Shown here one piece after another: positions 7,894 to 16,545 of a stretch of DNA of 64,000 bases. The position numbers and the translations under genes were made by a program. The DNA comes from Deltaproteobacteria bacterium (GTDB lineage: Bacteria; Myxococcota_A; Polyangia; Polyangiales; JADJMO01). Location of the stretch: positions 1-64,000 of the forward strand of contig JANYDK010000004.1 in the NCBI GenBank assembly GCA_025363655.1. The letters are read 5' to 3'. Every line of letters begins with the position of its first letter. Positions within the stretch are counted from its first letter, which is position 1. The notes under the pieces were generated by a model. The model saw only the letters and a list, made by a program, of their open reading frames with translations, did not search any database and was not told the DNA's origin.

Positions 7894-9009
7894 ATGTCCA
7901 CCACGTTCGTGCCCCCCACGACCCCCCTACCCGTCCGTCAGCCGCGCACGCTGCCCATCGAGGTGCGAGTCGCGAGCCCGCGTCGTCAACTGCCGGAAGG
8001 TGAGCTCGGCTTCGGCCGCGTCTTCGCCGAGCACATGTTCTCGATGGAGTGGACGCCCGACGGTTGGCGCGACGCCAAGGTCCAGCCCTACGGCCCGCTG
8101 TCGCTCGATCCGGCAGCGGCGGTGCTTCACTACGGGCAGGAGCTCTTCGAGGGCTTCAAGGCCTACCGTGGGCACGACGGCGTCGTTCGCACCTACCGAC
8201 TCTCGCGTCACTGCAGGCGGCTCGCCGAAGGGGCCGCGCGCCTCTGCATGCCGGCGCCCGATCCGGACTTCTTCGAGGAGGCCGTACGCACGCTCCTTCG
8301 CGTCGATCGCGACTGGGTGCCGAGCGCGCCCGGGACTTCGCTCTACGTGCGACCGACGTTGATCGCCTGCGAGCCCTTCCTCGGCGTGCGACCGGCCGAG
8401 AAGTACCTCTTCTTCATCATCAGCTCGCCGGTCGGTGCGTACTACGCCGAGGGCCTCAACCCGGTGCGCATCTGGGTCGAGAAGAAGCAGGTCCGCGCGC
8501 CGCGCAACGGGCTCGGTGCGGTCAAGGCCGGCGCCAACTACGCCGCGGGATTGCAAGCGGCCTACGCTGCCAAGCAGCGCGGCTACGCGCAGGTGCTCTG
8601 GCTCGACGCCAACGAGCACAAGTATCTCGAAGAGGTCGGGACCATGAACGTGTTCGTGCGCATCGACGACGAGCTCGTCACCCCGCCGCTCGAGGGCAGC
8701 ATCCTCGCCGGCGTCACCCGCGACTCGGTGCTCGCGCTCGCCCGCGAATGGGGCCTCAAGGTCAGCGAACGCGCCATCTCCATCGACGAGGTGCAGGCCG
8801 CCCACGCGCGCGGTGCGCTCCGCGAGATGTTCGGCTCCGGCACCGCGGCGGTCATCTCGCCGATCGGTGAGCTCGGCTTCGGCGACACCCAGCTCGCGAT
8901 CAATGGTGGGCGCATCGGCGAGTGGTCGCAGCGCTTCTACGACGAGCTCACCGGCATCCAGTACGGCCGCCGCCCCGACCCCTTCGGTTGGACCCGCGCG
9001 CTGGACTAG
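7894..9009 (+). CDS. ilvE: Branched-chain amino-acid aminotransferase
   Basis: The 371-residue protein belongs to fold-type IV PLP enzymes of the BCAT group. It shows FEGFKAYRG (about 85-93), the PLP lysine Lys-211 in VKAGANYAAG, and the cofactor-contacting Glu in LEEVGTMN (about 245-252), with C-terminal SGTAAVISPIGEL. It transfers the amino group between 2-oxoglutarate/Glu and Leu/Ile/Val in the cytoplasm, the last step of their synthesis and the first of their breakdown. The longer length (about 370 rather than 310) matches the eukaryotic-like BCAT subgroup. ATG 7894 is chosen because it directly follows the hairpin-borne ribosome site. The stop overlaps the stop of the convergent gor gene by 3 bp. 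Confidence 0.95.
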   Translation: MSTTFVPPTTPLPVRQPRTLPIEVRVASPRRQLPEGELGFGRVFAEHMFSMEWTPDGWRDAKVQPYGPLSLDPAAAVLHYGQELFEGFKAYRGHDGVVRTYRLSRHCRRLAEGAARLCMPAPDPDFFEEAVRTLLRVDRDWVPSAPGTSLYVRPTLIACEPFLGVRPAEKYLFFIISSPVGAYYAEGLNPVRIWVEKKQVRAPRNGLGAVKAGANYAAGLQAAYAAKQRGYAQVLWLDANEHKYLEEVGTMNVFVRIDDELVTPPLEGSILAGVTRDSVLALAREWGLKVSERAISIDEVQAAHARGALREMFGSGTAAVISPIGELGFGDTQLAINGGRIGEWSQRFYDELTGIQYGRRPDPFGWTRALD

Positions 9010-10367
9010 CGTCGATCGCGCAGGGTCACGAACTCTTCGCCGGCGGTCGGGTGAATCCCGATCGTCGCGTCGAAGTGTGCCTTGGTCGCACCCGCACGGA
9101 GCGCGATCGCCAGGCCTTGGATGATCTCGGGCGCGTCGACGCCGACCATGTGGGCGCCGAGCACGCGATCGGTCTTTCGCTCGACCACCAGCTTCATGAA
9201 GGTGCGCTCGTCACGCCCGGTGATCGCGTTCTTCAGCGGCCGGAACTGCGTGCTGAAGACGTCGATTTCGCCGTGTTGCTCGCGGGCGGCGTGCTCCGAG
9301 AGCCCGACGGTGGCCACCGGTGGCTGGCTGAAGACGGCCGTCGGCACGCCCTCGTGATCGACGACGGTCGGGCGATCACGAAAGAGCGTCTCGGCGACGG
9401 CGCGTCCTTCGGCGATGGCGACCGGGGTGAGGTTCTTCCGATTCGTGCAATCGCCGACGGCGAAGATGCTGGGGACGACGGTGCGTGAGAAGCGATCGAC
9501 CACGATCGCCGAGGCCGCATCGAGCGTGACGCCGCTCTCTTCGAGGCCCACGCCCTTGGTGTTCGGCGCGCGTCCGGTGGCGAAGAGGAGCGCGTCGGTC
9601 TCGATGGCGTCGCCCTCGGCGAAGTGCACTCCGAGCGCGCTTTCTCGGGGTTCCATACGTTCGAGGCGTTCGAGTTTGGTCACCGACGTGCGACGGAACG
9701 TCACCCCGCGCTTTCGCATCTCGCCTTCGAGGACCTCACGAACGTCGTCGTCGAAGCCGCGGAGGATGTGTCCACGCACCGCGACGGTGACCGCCGCGCC
9801 GAGGGCGGCGAAGATGCCAGCGAACTCGACGCCGATGTAACCGCCGCCGACGATGACGACGCGGCGAGGAAGCGTCGGAAGATCGAGCGCTTCGTCGGAG
9901 GTGAGGGCGAGCTCATGACCAGGCACCTCGGGCACGACCGCGCGCGCACCGGTGGCGACGAGGATGTGCCGCGCGGTATGACGACGACCTTCGACCTCGA
10001 CGGTGTGCGGATCGACGAGGCGCGCGCGACCTTCGAAGGCAGTGACGCCAGCGTCGCCGAGCATGCGCCGATAGATTGCCTCGAGACGCGCGATCTCCTT
10101 GTTTTTCACGGCGATCAGCGATGACCAGTCGAAGCTCGTCTCCCCCACGTGATGCCCGAAAGCGCGTGCGTCGGCGAGCTCGTCGACGAAGTGGGCGCCG
10201 TAGACGAGCAGCTTCTTCGGCACGCAGCCGCGGATGACGCAGGTCCCTCCGAAGCGGCTCTGTTCGACGATCGCGACCTTGGCGCCGTAGCTCGCCGCAC
10301 GACGACTGGCCGCGACGCCGCCGGAGCCTGCGCCGAGGGTGAAGAGATCGAAGTCGTAGTCGGTCAT
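9006..10367 (-). CDS. gor: Glutathione-disulfide reductase
   Basis: The 453-residue flavoprotein has the FAD-binding GAGSGG motif (12-17), the redox disulphide Cys-43/Cys-48 in GGTCVIRGCVPKK, a second Rossmann motif GGGYIGVEFAGIF for NADPH, and a C-terminal dimerisation domain with the proton-donor segment GIHPTAGEEF. The GGTCVIRGC form is typical of bacterial glutathione reductases rather than dihydrolipoamide dehydrogenases (usually GGTCLNVGC). It reduces GSSG to GSH with NADPH in the cytoplasm. It is a single gene, convergent with ilvE, sharing the CTAG at the two stops. Confidence 0.92.
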   Translation of the reverse strand: MTDYDFDLFTLGAGSGGVAASRRAASYGAKVAIVEQSRFGGTCVIRGCVPKKLLVYGAHFVDELADARAFGHHVGETSFDWSSLIAVKNKEIARLEAIYRRMLGDAGVTAFEGRARLVDPHTVEVEGRRHTARHILVATGARAVVPEVPGHELALTSDEALDLPTLPRRVVIVGGGYIGVEFAGIFAALGAAVTVAVRGHILRGFDDDVREVLEGEMRKRGVTFRRTSVTKLERLERMEPRESALGVHFAEGDAIETDALLFATGRAPNTKGVGLEESGVTLDAASAIVVDRFSRTVVPSIFAVGDCTNRKNLTPVAIAEGRAVAETLFRDRPTVVDHEGVPTAVFSQPPVATVGLSEHAAREQHGEIDVFSTQFRPLKNAITGRDERTFMKLVVERKTDRVLGAHMVGVDAPEIIQGLAIALRAGATKAHFDATIGIHPTAGEEFVTLRDRR

Positions 10368-10422
10368 CGGCCGTCGAGGCTAACAGCTTGACCACCCGTG
10401 CTCGCGCGCCGATTCTCTCGAC

Positions 10423-11256
10423 GTGGATCCCTACGCTCCCATCAACGGAATCTCCATCGAACGCTACGCCGATCTCTGCGCCGAGATCGACGGCATCACC
10501 GACTCGGCGGCGCAGACGGCGAAGGTCGGCACGCTCGGCGTCGCTCCTGCCGATTGGGAGGCCGCGAAGACGGGTTGGCTCGCGCGGATGCAGGACATGA
10601 GCCTCATGGGCCAGGTTGCCATGCGCTACATGCCCCTCTACAACGCGGCGCTCGCGGCGAAGAAGGGCGTCACCAGCCTCAGCTTCGACGACTACATCGC
10701 GGTCAGCGCGGCCATCCAGGTCTTCGGCGTCGAGGGCGCGTTCGCCAGCTACAAGCTCTCGCAGAGCGACTGGACGACGATCAGCGCGCACTGGATGACC
10801 GAGATGAGCAAAGACCCGATGAACCTCGGCATGCGGAGAAACCAAGGCCAAGAGGCCGAGGCGCAGCGGCTCCGCGCCGGGGGTCAGCCGAAGCCGATTC
10901 AAATCTCCCGCAGCGCTCCGGGCGCCGCGGTTGCTGGTGGGCCGGGCGCATTCGACCCCAACGTCCAGCAGGCGAACATGATCCAAGGCTCGCAAGCGCA
11001 CCAGGCGCAGTGGATGGCGCACTCGGCGCAGGTGATGAACCAACCTGGCGTGCAGTCCGCGGTGCAGATGGCCGGGGCGATGAACGTCGCCGGCGGCGGC
11101 TCGGCGCTCATCGTCGGACGCGCGGTCCTCGTGCAGTGGGCCGATGGCAATCGCTATCCTGGCACCATCCTCCAGGTCGCTGCCGGGCAGTCGCAAATCG
11201 TCTTCGGCGACGGCAGCAACCGCTGGATCGAGAACACGTACCTGACGCCGAACTGA
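10423..11256 (+). CDS. Protein with a C-terminal Tudor/SH3-like domain
   Basis: The 277-residue protein starts with GTG at 10423. Residues 1-145 are helical and acidic/aromatic (YADLCAEIDGITDS, WEAAKTGWLARMQDMS). A Gly/Ala/Gln/Met-rich middle follows (about 150-215). The C-terminal 50 residues (VGRAVLVQWADGNRYPGTIL ... GDGSNRWIENTYLTP) have the five-strand pattern of Tudor/agenet domains, which bind short peptides or nucleic acid. No signal peptide or membrane segment is present. A zinc-ribbon membrane protein with the same Gln/Met/Ala-rich style follows after 45 bp, so the two are probably co-transcribed. The family is unnamed. Confidence 0.82.
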   Translation: MDPYAPINGISIERYADLCAEIDGITDSAAQTAKVGTLGVAPADWEAAKTGWLARMQDMSLMGQVAMRYMPLYNAALAAKKGVTSLSFDDYIAVSAAIQVFGVEGAFASYKLSQSDWTTISAHWMTEMSKDPMNLGMRRNQGQEAEAQRLRAGGQPKPIQISRSAPGAAVAGGPGAFDPNVQQANMIQGSQAHQAQWMAHSAQVMNQPGVQSAVQMAGAMNVAGGGSALIVGRAVLVQWADGNRYPGTILQVAAGQSQIVFGDGSNRWIENTYLTPN

Positions 11257-11301
11257 GCCGAGAAGACGAGCGGAAGAGACGACAGAAGAGAGGATCGCGC
11301 G

Positions 11302-11724
11302 ATGTACGAGCCCGTTCAGCAATGCAAGTCGTGTGGCGCCGGGCTCACGCTCGAGCACCTGCGGGGCACCAATTGCCCTTATTGCAATACGGTGTTTCCG
11401 CATCACGCGCAGGCAGCGCAGCACGCGATGGTGGCCAATCAGGTCATGAACCAGATGATGGCCCAACAGGCGCAAGTCCAAGCCCAATGGCGCGGTGCGT
11501 ACGGCGTCGGACCGATGCCTCCACAAGGACTCCCCGGTGGACCACCGCCAGCGGGATTCCCCTATTCGCCGCAGGGGCCTTACGCCCATCCGAACAACAT
11601 CGCGCAGGTGCACGCGATGCAGTCGGCGCAGCTCGGCCGCTCGATCACGATGATGGTCTTCGGCATCACCATCGGCGTCCTCGTGCTGGTCGGCGTGATC
11701 GTCGCCTTCGTGATCGTTCGCTAG
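11302..11724 (+). CDS. Zinc-ribbon protein with C-terminal membrane anchor
   Basis: The 140-residue protein starts with a four-Cys zinc ribbon (Cys-8, Cys-11, Cys-25, Cys-28: CKSC and CPYC). A Gln/Met/Ala then Pro/Gly-rich flexible middle leads to one C-terminal transmembrane helix (about 113-139), so it is tail-anchored with the zinc ribbon in the cytoplasm. The gene is 45 bp after the Tudor-like gene. A role in a membrane-associated complex is likely but nothing specific can be stated. Confidence 0.8.
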   Translation: MYEPVQQCKSCGAGLTLEHLRGTNCPYCNTVFPHHAQAAQHAMVANQVMNQMMAQQAQVQAQWRGAYGVGPMPPQGLPGGPPPAGFPYSPQGPYAHPNNIAQVHAMQSAQLGRSITMMVFGITIGVLVLVGVIVAFVIVR

Positions 11725-11741
11725 TTCTCTTCGCTAGTTCT
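11717..11741. repeat. Tandem 12-bp repeat holding two convergent stop codons
   Basis: TTCGCTAGTTCT occurs twice (11717-11728 and 11730-11741), one base apart. The TAG of the first copy ends the zinc-ribbon gene on the plus strand; CTA in the second copy is the stop of the minus-strand gene. The duplication may have fixed the end of one of the two genes. Confidence 0.6.
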
Positions 11742-12183
11742 TGACGGCGCCGGGGCGAAACCCCGAGTCGAAGAACTGGACGCCCCGACGTCGCGCGATG
11801 CGCAAAGCGCCCATGACGATGGCGACACACGCCAAGAGGCCGACGCCGAGGATCGTGAAGGCCATCGCGCTCGACGAGGACGCCTCGTGGAGGAGCGAGA
11901 CGACCTGCCCGATGAGGAGACACGGCACCAGCGCACACGCCACGAGCAACATCACCGCCGAGCGATTGCGTTTGCCGCAGCGCGGACACGGACAGACGGC
12001 GATGCGGAGGGAACCAAAACGCCCGCTCTTCGCATACGAGCGAAAGCCACAAGGACGACAGTCGTAGATCGAGGGTCGCTCGTGCTCGTCGTCGGGTTCG
12101 CTCGTGGGGGGGCTCAAGGGCGGCAAGGCTCCGAAAAGCTCGATTTCGACAAAGTGTAACGGTGCCGACACGATTGTGCACAT
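11734..12183 (-). CDS. Two-helix membrane protein with Cys-rich cytoplasmic part
   Basis: The 149-residue protein has Cys pairs in the N-terminal half (Cys-42/Cys-45 in DCRPC; Cys-64/66/69 in CPCPRC), compatible with a zinc ribbon, then two transmembrane helices (about 77-97 and 107-127) and a short basic tail. It resembles the neighbouring zinc-ribbon/anchor protein in architecture but is convergent with it. The start at 12183 is the first ATG giving this length; an internal start would lose no recognised domain. Function unknown. Confidence 0.75.
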   Translation of the reverse strand: MCTIVSAPLHFVEIELFGALPPLSPPTSEPDDEHERPSIYDCRPCGFRSYAKSGRFGSLRIAVCPCPRCGKRNRSAVMLLVACALVPCLLIGQVVSLLHEASSSSAMAFTILGVGLLACVAIVMGALRIARRRGVQFFDSGFRPGAVKN

Positions 12184-12227
12184 TCAAAGGCCACGCGTCC
12201 GAAGAAGCCCGGGTCCGCTGCGACGCG

Positions 12228-13109
12228 TCAGAAGCAGACGCCAGCGGTGCACCGCGAGCGACCGCCCTTCGAGCAATTCATCCCCCCAGCGGCACACGGA
12301 CCGCACGCGGTCGGGTCGGTATTGCTGCCATGGCCGGTGCAGGTGCAACCGCCCCCTTCGCAGGCGTTGGAGTTGGGAATCGTCGAGCAGGACGCATTGC
12401 AACCGCCGCAGTTGGCGACGTCGGTCTGGGTGTTGACGCAGAGGTTCTTGCAGCAGGTGGTCGAGCCCGAGCAGCCCCCGCAGTCGACCGTGGCACCGCA
12501 CGAATTGACGACCGAGCCGCACTTGCCGGCGCAGGTCACGGCTTTGGTGTCGCAACACTTCCCAATGACGCAGCTCTGTCCGGAGGGGCAAACGCCGCAG
12601 CTGACCGTCTGGAGGCAGTTGTTCTTGGTCTCGCCGCAAGCGTAGCCAGCGTTCTTGCACGTCGTCGAATCGGCATCGGCGAGGCAGCCGCAGGAGCCCA
12701 AGGTGCAGATCCCCGTGACGCAAGCGCCACATTCGATGGCGTTGCCGCAGTTGTCCTTGTTGGCGCCGCAACGGTTCATGCACCAGACGTCGGCCGGAAC
12801 CGGGACGCAGATGCATTTGTGCGTGACCCCATCGCAGGTCTTGTCGCTGCCGCAATCGGTGGCGCAGTCACGACGCTCGCCACACGCATCGATGAGCCCG
12901 AGACCGCATTTTTCCGCGCAGAACTTCTTGTCGACGCAAGCTTCGGGGGCGACGTCGGAAGGCGGGATGGACGTGTCGTCGACCTGGGTGTCGCCTCCGC
13001 CGCCATCGGTCACCGTCCCATCGACGCCGACCTCGCCACCGGGCGCGATGGTGAAGCTCGACGACGAGCAACCGACCGAGAGAAAGCAGAGAAAAGCGAA
13101 ACGACGCAT
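12228..13109 (-). CDS. Cys-rich repeat lipoprotein
   Basis: The 293-residue product starts at ATG 13109 (RR, hydrophobic core, lipobox Cys-14 in VGC). After an Asp/Gly/Thr-rich linker (15-50) come about 40 Cys residues in repeating units of the form C-x2-C-x(5-7)-C (CGAxxDxCGxxxxCGxC), a pattern known in secreted myxobacterial proteins and superficially like eukaryotic EGF/stigma-type modules. Disulphide-stabilised exposure on the cell surface is expected. The next gene downstream in the window is convergent; the CAP-like lipoprotein gene lies 26 bp upstream on the same strand, so the two may share a transcript. Confidence 0.85.
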   Translation of the reverse strand: MRRFAFLCFLSVGCSSSSFTIAPGGEVGVDGTVTDGGGGDTQVDDTSIPPSDVAPEACVDKKFCAEKCGLGLIDACGERRDCATDCGSDKTCDGVTHKCICVPVPADVWCMNRCGANKDNCGNAIECGACVTGICTLGSCGCLADADSTTCKNAGYACGETKNNCLQTVSCGVCPSGQSCVIGKCCDTKAVTCAGKCGSVVNSCGATVDCGGCSGSTTCCKNLCVNTQTDVANCGGCNASCSTIPNSNACEGGGCTCTGHGSNTDPTACGPCAAGGMNCSKGGRSRCTAGVCF

Positions 13110-13135
13110 CGCTTCATCGTACGACCGCACCCTAC

Positions 13136-13753
13136 CTAGCGGTAGTAATCCTGCGTCATCCAATAGCCGCCGGTTTCCATGTGGAAGAAGCCGCACGCCA
13201 TCGTCGTCGACGCGGGATCGGTCATCACCGAGTAGTGGTTGATGCCTGTCTCGGGCGGACCTTCCTTCCAGAACGCGTCGAGGCACCAGTCGATGACCGC
13301 GTCGGGCGCGTCTTCGGAGTACCAACACTCGTTCTGGTAACCCTCCTTGCACTGCCCATAATAGGCGTGAAAAACCGTCTTTCCGGTGAGCTTCAGATCG
13401 GTCGCGCCCTTCTGCGCTTGGCTCGCGGCGCACACCTCTTGATCGACCTTGCGGGCGATCGGCGGCGCTCCGACCTTCGCGCGATACGCGTTGACCTTGG
13501 TGATGCACTTGTCGGAGAGGGTGCCGCCGGCGTCCGACGACCCATCGACGCCGGCGCCATCGGCGATGTTGCCGTCGGCGGCGCCTGTCTCCGTCACGGC
13601 TCCGTCGATCGGCGGCGAGCTCGTATCGGCCGACGTACCGCTGTCACCCACGCCGCCTCCGTCACCGCCGACGGCGTCCGAGCTGCTGCTGCACGCGAGA
13701 GGGAGCGAGACCAGCGAGAAGAGCCCGATCACGACCAAGCTGACGAAACGCAT
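13136..13753 (-). CDS. CAP/SCP-like lipoprotein
   Basis: The 205-residue protein starts at ATG 13753 (a GTG 18 bp upstream is possible). Signal peptide MRFVSLVVIGLFSL... ends with lipobox L-A-C (Cys-21). A Gly/Asp/Ser/Thr linker spans about 25-80. The C-terminal domain carries CAP-like features: KVNAYRAKVGAPPI near its start, AASQAQKGATDL, and GINHYSVMTDPASTTMACGFF near its end, resembling the HNxxR and GHYTQ regions of the CAP/CRISP/SCP family. Bacterial CAP proteins are secreted and of diverse, mostly unknown role. Same strand as the Cys-rich lipoprotein 26 bp downstream. Confidence 0.8.
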   Translation of the reverse strand: MRFVSLVVIGLFSLVSLPLACSSSSDAVGGDGGGVGDSGTSADTSSPPIDGAVTETGAADGNIADGAGVDGSSDAGGTLSDKCITKVNAYRAKVGAPPIARKVDQEVCAASQAQKGATDLKLTGKTVFHAYYGQCKEGYQNECWYSEDAPDAVIDWCLDAFWKEGPPETGINHYSVMTDPASTTMACGFFHMETGGYWMTQDYYR

Positions 13754-13799
13754 CCGACCAAAATAGCGCACCGCGCTCGCCGGCGCCGCTGATCGAGCC

Positions 13800-14879
13800 T
13801 CAAATCCACTTCCGGCGACGGTAGAACACCAGCATGCCGACGAGGATCGCGAGCATGACGCCGATCACCGCCGGGTACGCCCACGGCTTCTTCAGCTCGG
13901 GCATGTGCTCGAAGTTCATCCCGTAGAAGCCGGCGACGAACGACAGCGGCATGAAGAGCGTGGCGGTCAGCGTCAGCGTCTTCATCACCGCGTTCATGCG
14001 GTTCGACTGCACCGAGAGATACGTCTCGAGCGCAGCGCCGACGAGATCTCGGTAGCTCTCACTCAGATCGGCGACGCGGGCGAAGTGATCGTAGACGTCG
14101 CGGAAGAAGGGCACGACCGCGACCGGGATGAGCGCGAAGTCGCCACGCCCGAGCCGATGGAGCACTTCCTTCTGGTGCACGGCGGCGCGACGCAGCTGTT
14201 GGAGATCGCGTTTGACCGCAAAAATATGGGAGAGCACGCGATCGGAGGGATCGTGAAGCACGTCGTCTTCGAGCTCGTCGAGGACGACGTCGAGGCGATC
14301 GAGCACCGGCACGTAGTCGTCGACGACGCGATCGAGGAGCCCGTGCGCGACCCACGGCGCACCTTGCGAGAGGAGCCTCCCCGAGCGACGCACGTCGGCG
14401 AGCAGGTTGCCGATCGAGGCGAGGTGATGGGAGTGATGGGTGACGACCCAGTGCTCGGAGAAGACGACGTCGAGCTCGGTGAGCTTTTGCCCTGCCTTGG
14501 CTTTGACGCCTGTTTTCAGCTCGATCGCGCCGGCGTCGGGCGCGTGGACGACGACGTAGAGGTACCTGCCGAACTCCTCGATCTTGGGACGTTCGGAGTC
14601 GGCGAAAATGTCTTCGATGACCAGCGGGTGGAGATCGAGGCCGTCTTTTCCGAGCAGCTTCTCGCTCTCGGCGTCGCGCCCACAGAGATCGATCCAGGTC
14701 GTGACGTTGCGGCTGATCGCTTCCATCGCCGCGGCGAGCGTCGGGTGCTCGACCAACTTCCCGTCGTCCCACGAGATGGCCGTCACCAAGCTCCCGCTCA
14801 CCCTGCTGCGCTCATTCCCCGCATTGGTCTCATTTCTCGCGTTTCCCTCGAGCCCCTCGTGCCCTTCTTTGCCGGCCAT
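13800..14879 (-). CDS. corA: CorA-type magnesium/cobalt transporter
   Basis: The 359-residue protein (ATG 14879; a TTG two codons upstream overlaps the previous gene) has a long cytoplasmic N-terminal domain rich in charged helices (DDVLHDPSDRVLSHIFAVKRDLQQLRRA) and two C-terminal transmembrane helices. The first ends in the invariant GMN pore motif (YGMNFEHMPE) and the tail is basic (YRRRKWI). It forms pentamers passing Mg2+ through the inner membrane. The start lies 2 bp after the stop of the glyoxalase-like gene, so the two are co-transcribed. Confidence 0.95.
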   Translation of the reverse strand: MAGKEGHEGLEGNARNETNAGNERSRVSGSLVTAISWDDGKLVEHPTLAAAMEAISRNVTTWIDLCGRDAESEKLLGKDGLDLHPLVIEDIFADSERPKIEEFGRYLYVVVHAPDAGAIELKTGVKAKAGQKLTELDVVFSEHWVVTHHSHHLASIGNLLADVRRSGRLLSQGAPWVAHGLLDRVVDDYVPVLDRLDVVLDELEDDVLHDPSDRVLSHIFAVKRDLQQLRRAAVHQKEVLHRLGRGDFALIPVAVVPFFRDVYDHFARVADLSESYRDLVGAALETYLSVQSNRMNAVMKTLTLTATLFMPLSFVAGFYGMNFEHMPELKKPWAYPAVIGVMLAILVGMLVFYRRRKWI

Positions 14880-14881
14880 CC

Positions 14882-15286
14882 TCAACCTCGCTGATGCAGC
14901 TCGATGACGTTGCGATCGGGATCGCGGACGAAGATGCCCTTCGCCATCGGCGTGAACTGGATGGGACCGCCGCTGATGGCAATTCCTACCGCCTCGAGGC
15001 TCGCCTTGGCGGCCATGATGTCGGGGCAGAGCAGCGCGATGTGGGTGATGCCGGGGTGCTTCTCCGCCACGTCCATCAAGATGTTGGGCGCCGCCGCGCT
15101 CGGCGCATTGAGCACGAGGTTGATCTCGATGCCGCTCGGATGATCGAGGATCGCCACCGGCTCCGGTCCGATCGGCCCCGCGGTCTTGGTGAAGCCGAGC
15201 AGCTCGTAGAAGCGCACCGACCGCTCGAGATCGTGCACGCGAATTCCGATGTGGGCGATTCCAGTGAGCGGGATGGGGGCAGGCAT
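14882..15286 (-). CDS. Glyoxalase I-like VOC-family protein
   Basis: The 134-residue protein has the paired beta-alpha-beta-beta-beta modules of the vicinal-oxygen-chelate fold. All four glyoxalase I metal ligands appear in the expected places: His-12 (AHIGIRV), Glu-54 (IEINLVLN), His-82 (THIALL) and Glu-129 (NVIELHQ). This supports a metal-dependent enzyme; methylglyoxal-glutathione isomerisation is possible, and a gor gene occurs nearby, but many VOC enzymes share these ligands. It is the first gene of the corA transcript. Confidence 0.85.
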   Translation of the reverse strand: MPAPIPLTGIAHIGIRVHDLERSVRFYELLGFTKTAGPIGPEPVAILDHPSGIEINLVLNAPSAAAPNILMDVAEKHPGITHIALLCPDIMAAKASLEAVGIAISGGPIQFTPMAKGIFVRDPDRNVIELHQRG

Positions 15287-15399
15287 GGGCGCGAGGCGGA
15301 GAACATCACACCTCGGAGAAGGCGAAAATCCTCGACGATTTCACGCCCCGATCGGCGATAGATCGATGGACGGGCTGAGGCGTAGAAAAGCGAACCCGC

Positions 15400-15876
15400 A
15401 TGTCGAGCCAGCCTGCCCCGCACAAGAAGCCGATACCGCAGCCCATCGCCCGATCCACCGAGGTGCGGGCGCTGGTCGCCAAGACTGCCGCCCGGGGCAC
15501 GCTGCCGACCGCCGCCTTCTTCGCGGCCGCGCTGGTGATGGCGACGTCGCTCGGCTGCCATCGTAACGAAGACGTGCACGCCGACGTCTCGGTCTCGGCG
15601 CGCAAGCCGGCCCACAAATCCGCCGTCGTCACGCCTTTGACCCAACCCGACACGGTGACCGCACCGGCGACGGCGGTCGCGGAGCCCGCCCCGACGATGG
15701 CGAAGATGGGCGGCAGCTTCGAGGTCGACCCGATCGCGATTCCTCAGACGGCCGCGGTCGTGGCGCCGAAGCCGAAGACGGTGACGAAGTCGAAGACCGC
15801 GGTGATCACGCCGACCCCGCGCCCGATGCCGATGGGCGGCGACATTGCTCCGGTCTATCCGGCGCCGATTTATTAG
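15400..15876 (+). CDS. Small exported or lipid-anchored Pro/Ala/Thr-rich protein
   Basis: The 158-residue protein has an unusually long basic N-terminus (1-37), a hydrophobic stretch (about 38-51) and Cys-53 in SLGC, a lipobox candidate. The rest is low-complexity Ala/Pro/Thr/Lys/Val with MGGSFEVDPIAIP and a terminal VYPAPIY. With so long an n-region it may remain membrane-anchored rather than become a lipoprotein. No domain is recognised. It is divergent from the glyoxalase-like gene (113 bp apart). Confidence 0.7.
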   Translation: MSSQPAPHKKPIPQPIARSTEVRALVAKTAARGTLPTAAFFAAALVMATSLGCHRNEDVHADVSVSARKPAHKSAVVTPLTQPDTVTAPATAVAEPAPTMAKMGGSFEVDPIAIPQTAAVVAPKPKTVTKSKTAVITPTPRPMPMGGDIAPVYPAPIY

Positions 15877-15925
15877 CTCGTGATGATTCGTTGAGCGGTT
15901 CGGGCTTTCGGGCGACGCTGGCGCG

Positions 15926-16543
15926 ATGAGCCCTCCGAACCACGGCGCGATGGTCGCGCAGCAGTCGCATCCTCTCGCCCTGCAGGCGCCGCACTACCTG
16001 GTGAAGCGGTCGTTCTGGTCGCTCTTCGGCCGCACCACGCGCGTCTTTTCGCCCGACGGTCAGCTCGCTTGCTTCATCAAGGCGAAGCTCCTCTCGTGGC
16101 GCGACGAGACGACGCTCTTCGCCGACGAGCAGCAGACGCGACCGATGATGATGTTGAAGGCACGGCAAATCATCGGGTTCAGCATCAACCACGACGTCTT
16201 CGACAGCGCCAACGGCATGCGGCTCGGGAGCATTCGCAACCGCGGGCTCGGATGGTTCCGTGACGAGTGGGATCTCCTCGATGGCAACGATCAGCCCTTC
16301 GGCGAGATGATCGAAGGCGGCGGCGCGATTTGGCGTCGGTTTTTTCCCATCCTCAAGAACGGCAAATGGAACATCAGCGTCCACGGAAACCTGGTGGCGA
16401 CCATCCGCGAGAAGTGGACCTTCTTCGCCAAGGAGTACGTGCTCGACCTCTCGCCCAACCAAGGACGCGTCGATCCGCGCTTCGCCATGGCTTGCACGCT
16501 GCTGGCGCTCAATCGCGAGACGGCGCGCGAAAATCGCGGGTGA
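15926..16543 (+). CDS. LURP-one-related / scramblase-fold protein
   Basis: The 205-residue protein matches the tubby-like beta-barrel of LURP-one-related and phospholipid-scramblase proteins: an N-terminal YLVKRSFWSLFGRTTRVFSPDG, repeated strand pairs (LSWRDETTLFADEQ, IIGFSINHDVFDS, WDLLDGNDQPFGEMIEGG) and a C-terminal hydrophobic helix (PRFAMACTLLALNRE). Bacterial members are uncharacterised; the fold can bind phospholipids or act as a membrane-proximal scaffold. No signal peptide is present. It is a single gene convergent with the beta-helix lipoprotein. Confidence 0.82.
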   Translation: MSPPNHGAMVAQQSHPLALQAPHYLVKRSFWSLFGRTTRVFSPDGQLACFIKAKLLSWRDETTLFADEQQTRPMMMLKARQIIGFSINHDVFDSANGMRLGSIRNRGLGWFRDEWDLLDGNDQPFGEMIEGGGAIWRRFFPILKNGKWNISVHGNLVATIREKWTFFAKEYVLDLSPNQGRVDPRFAMACTLLALNRETARENRG

Positions 16544-16545
16544 GC

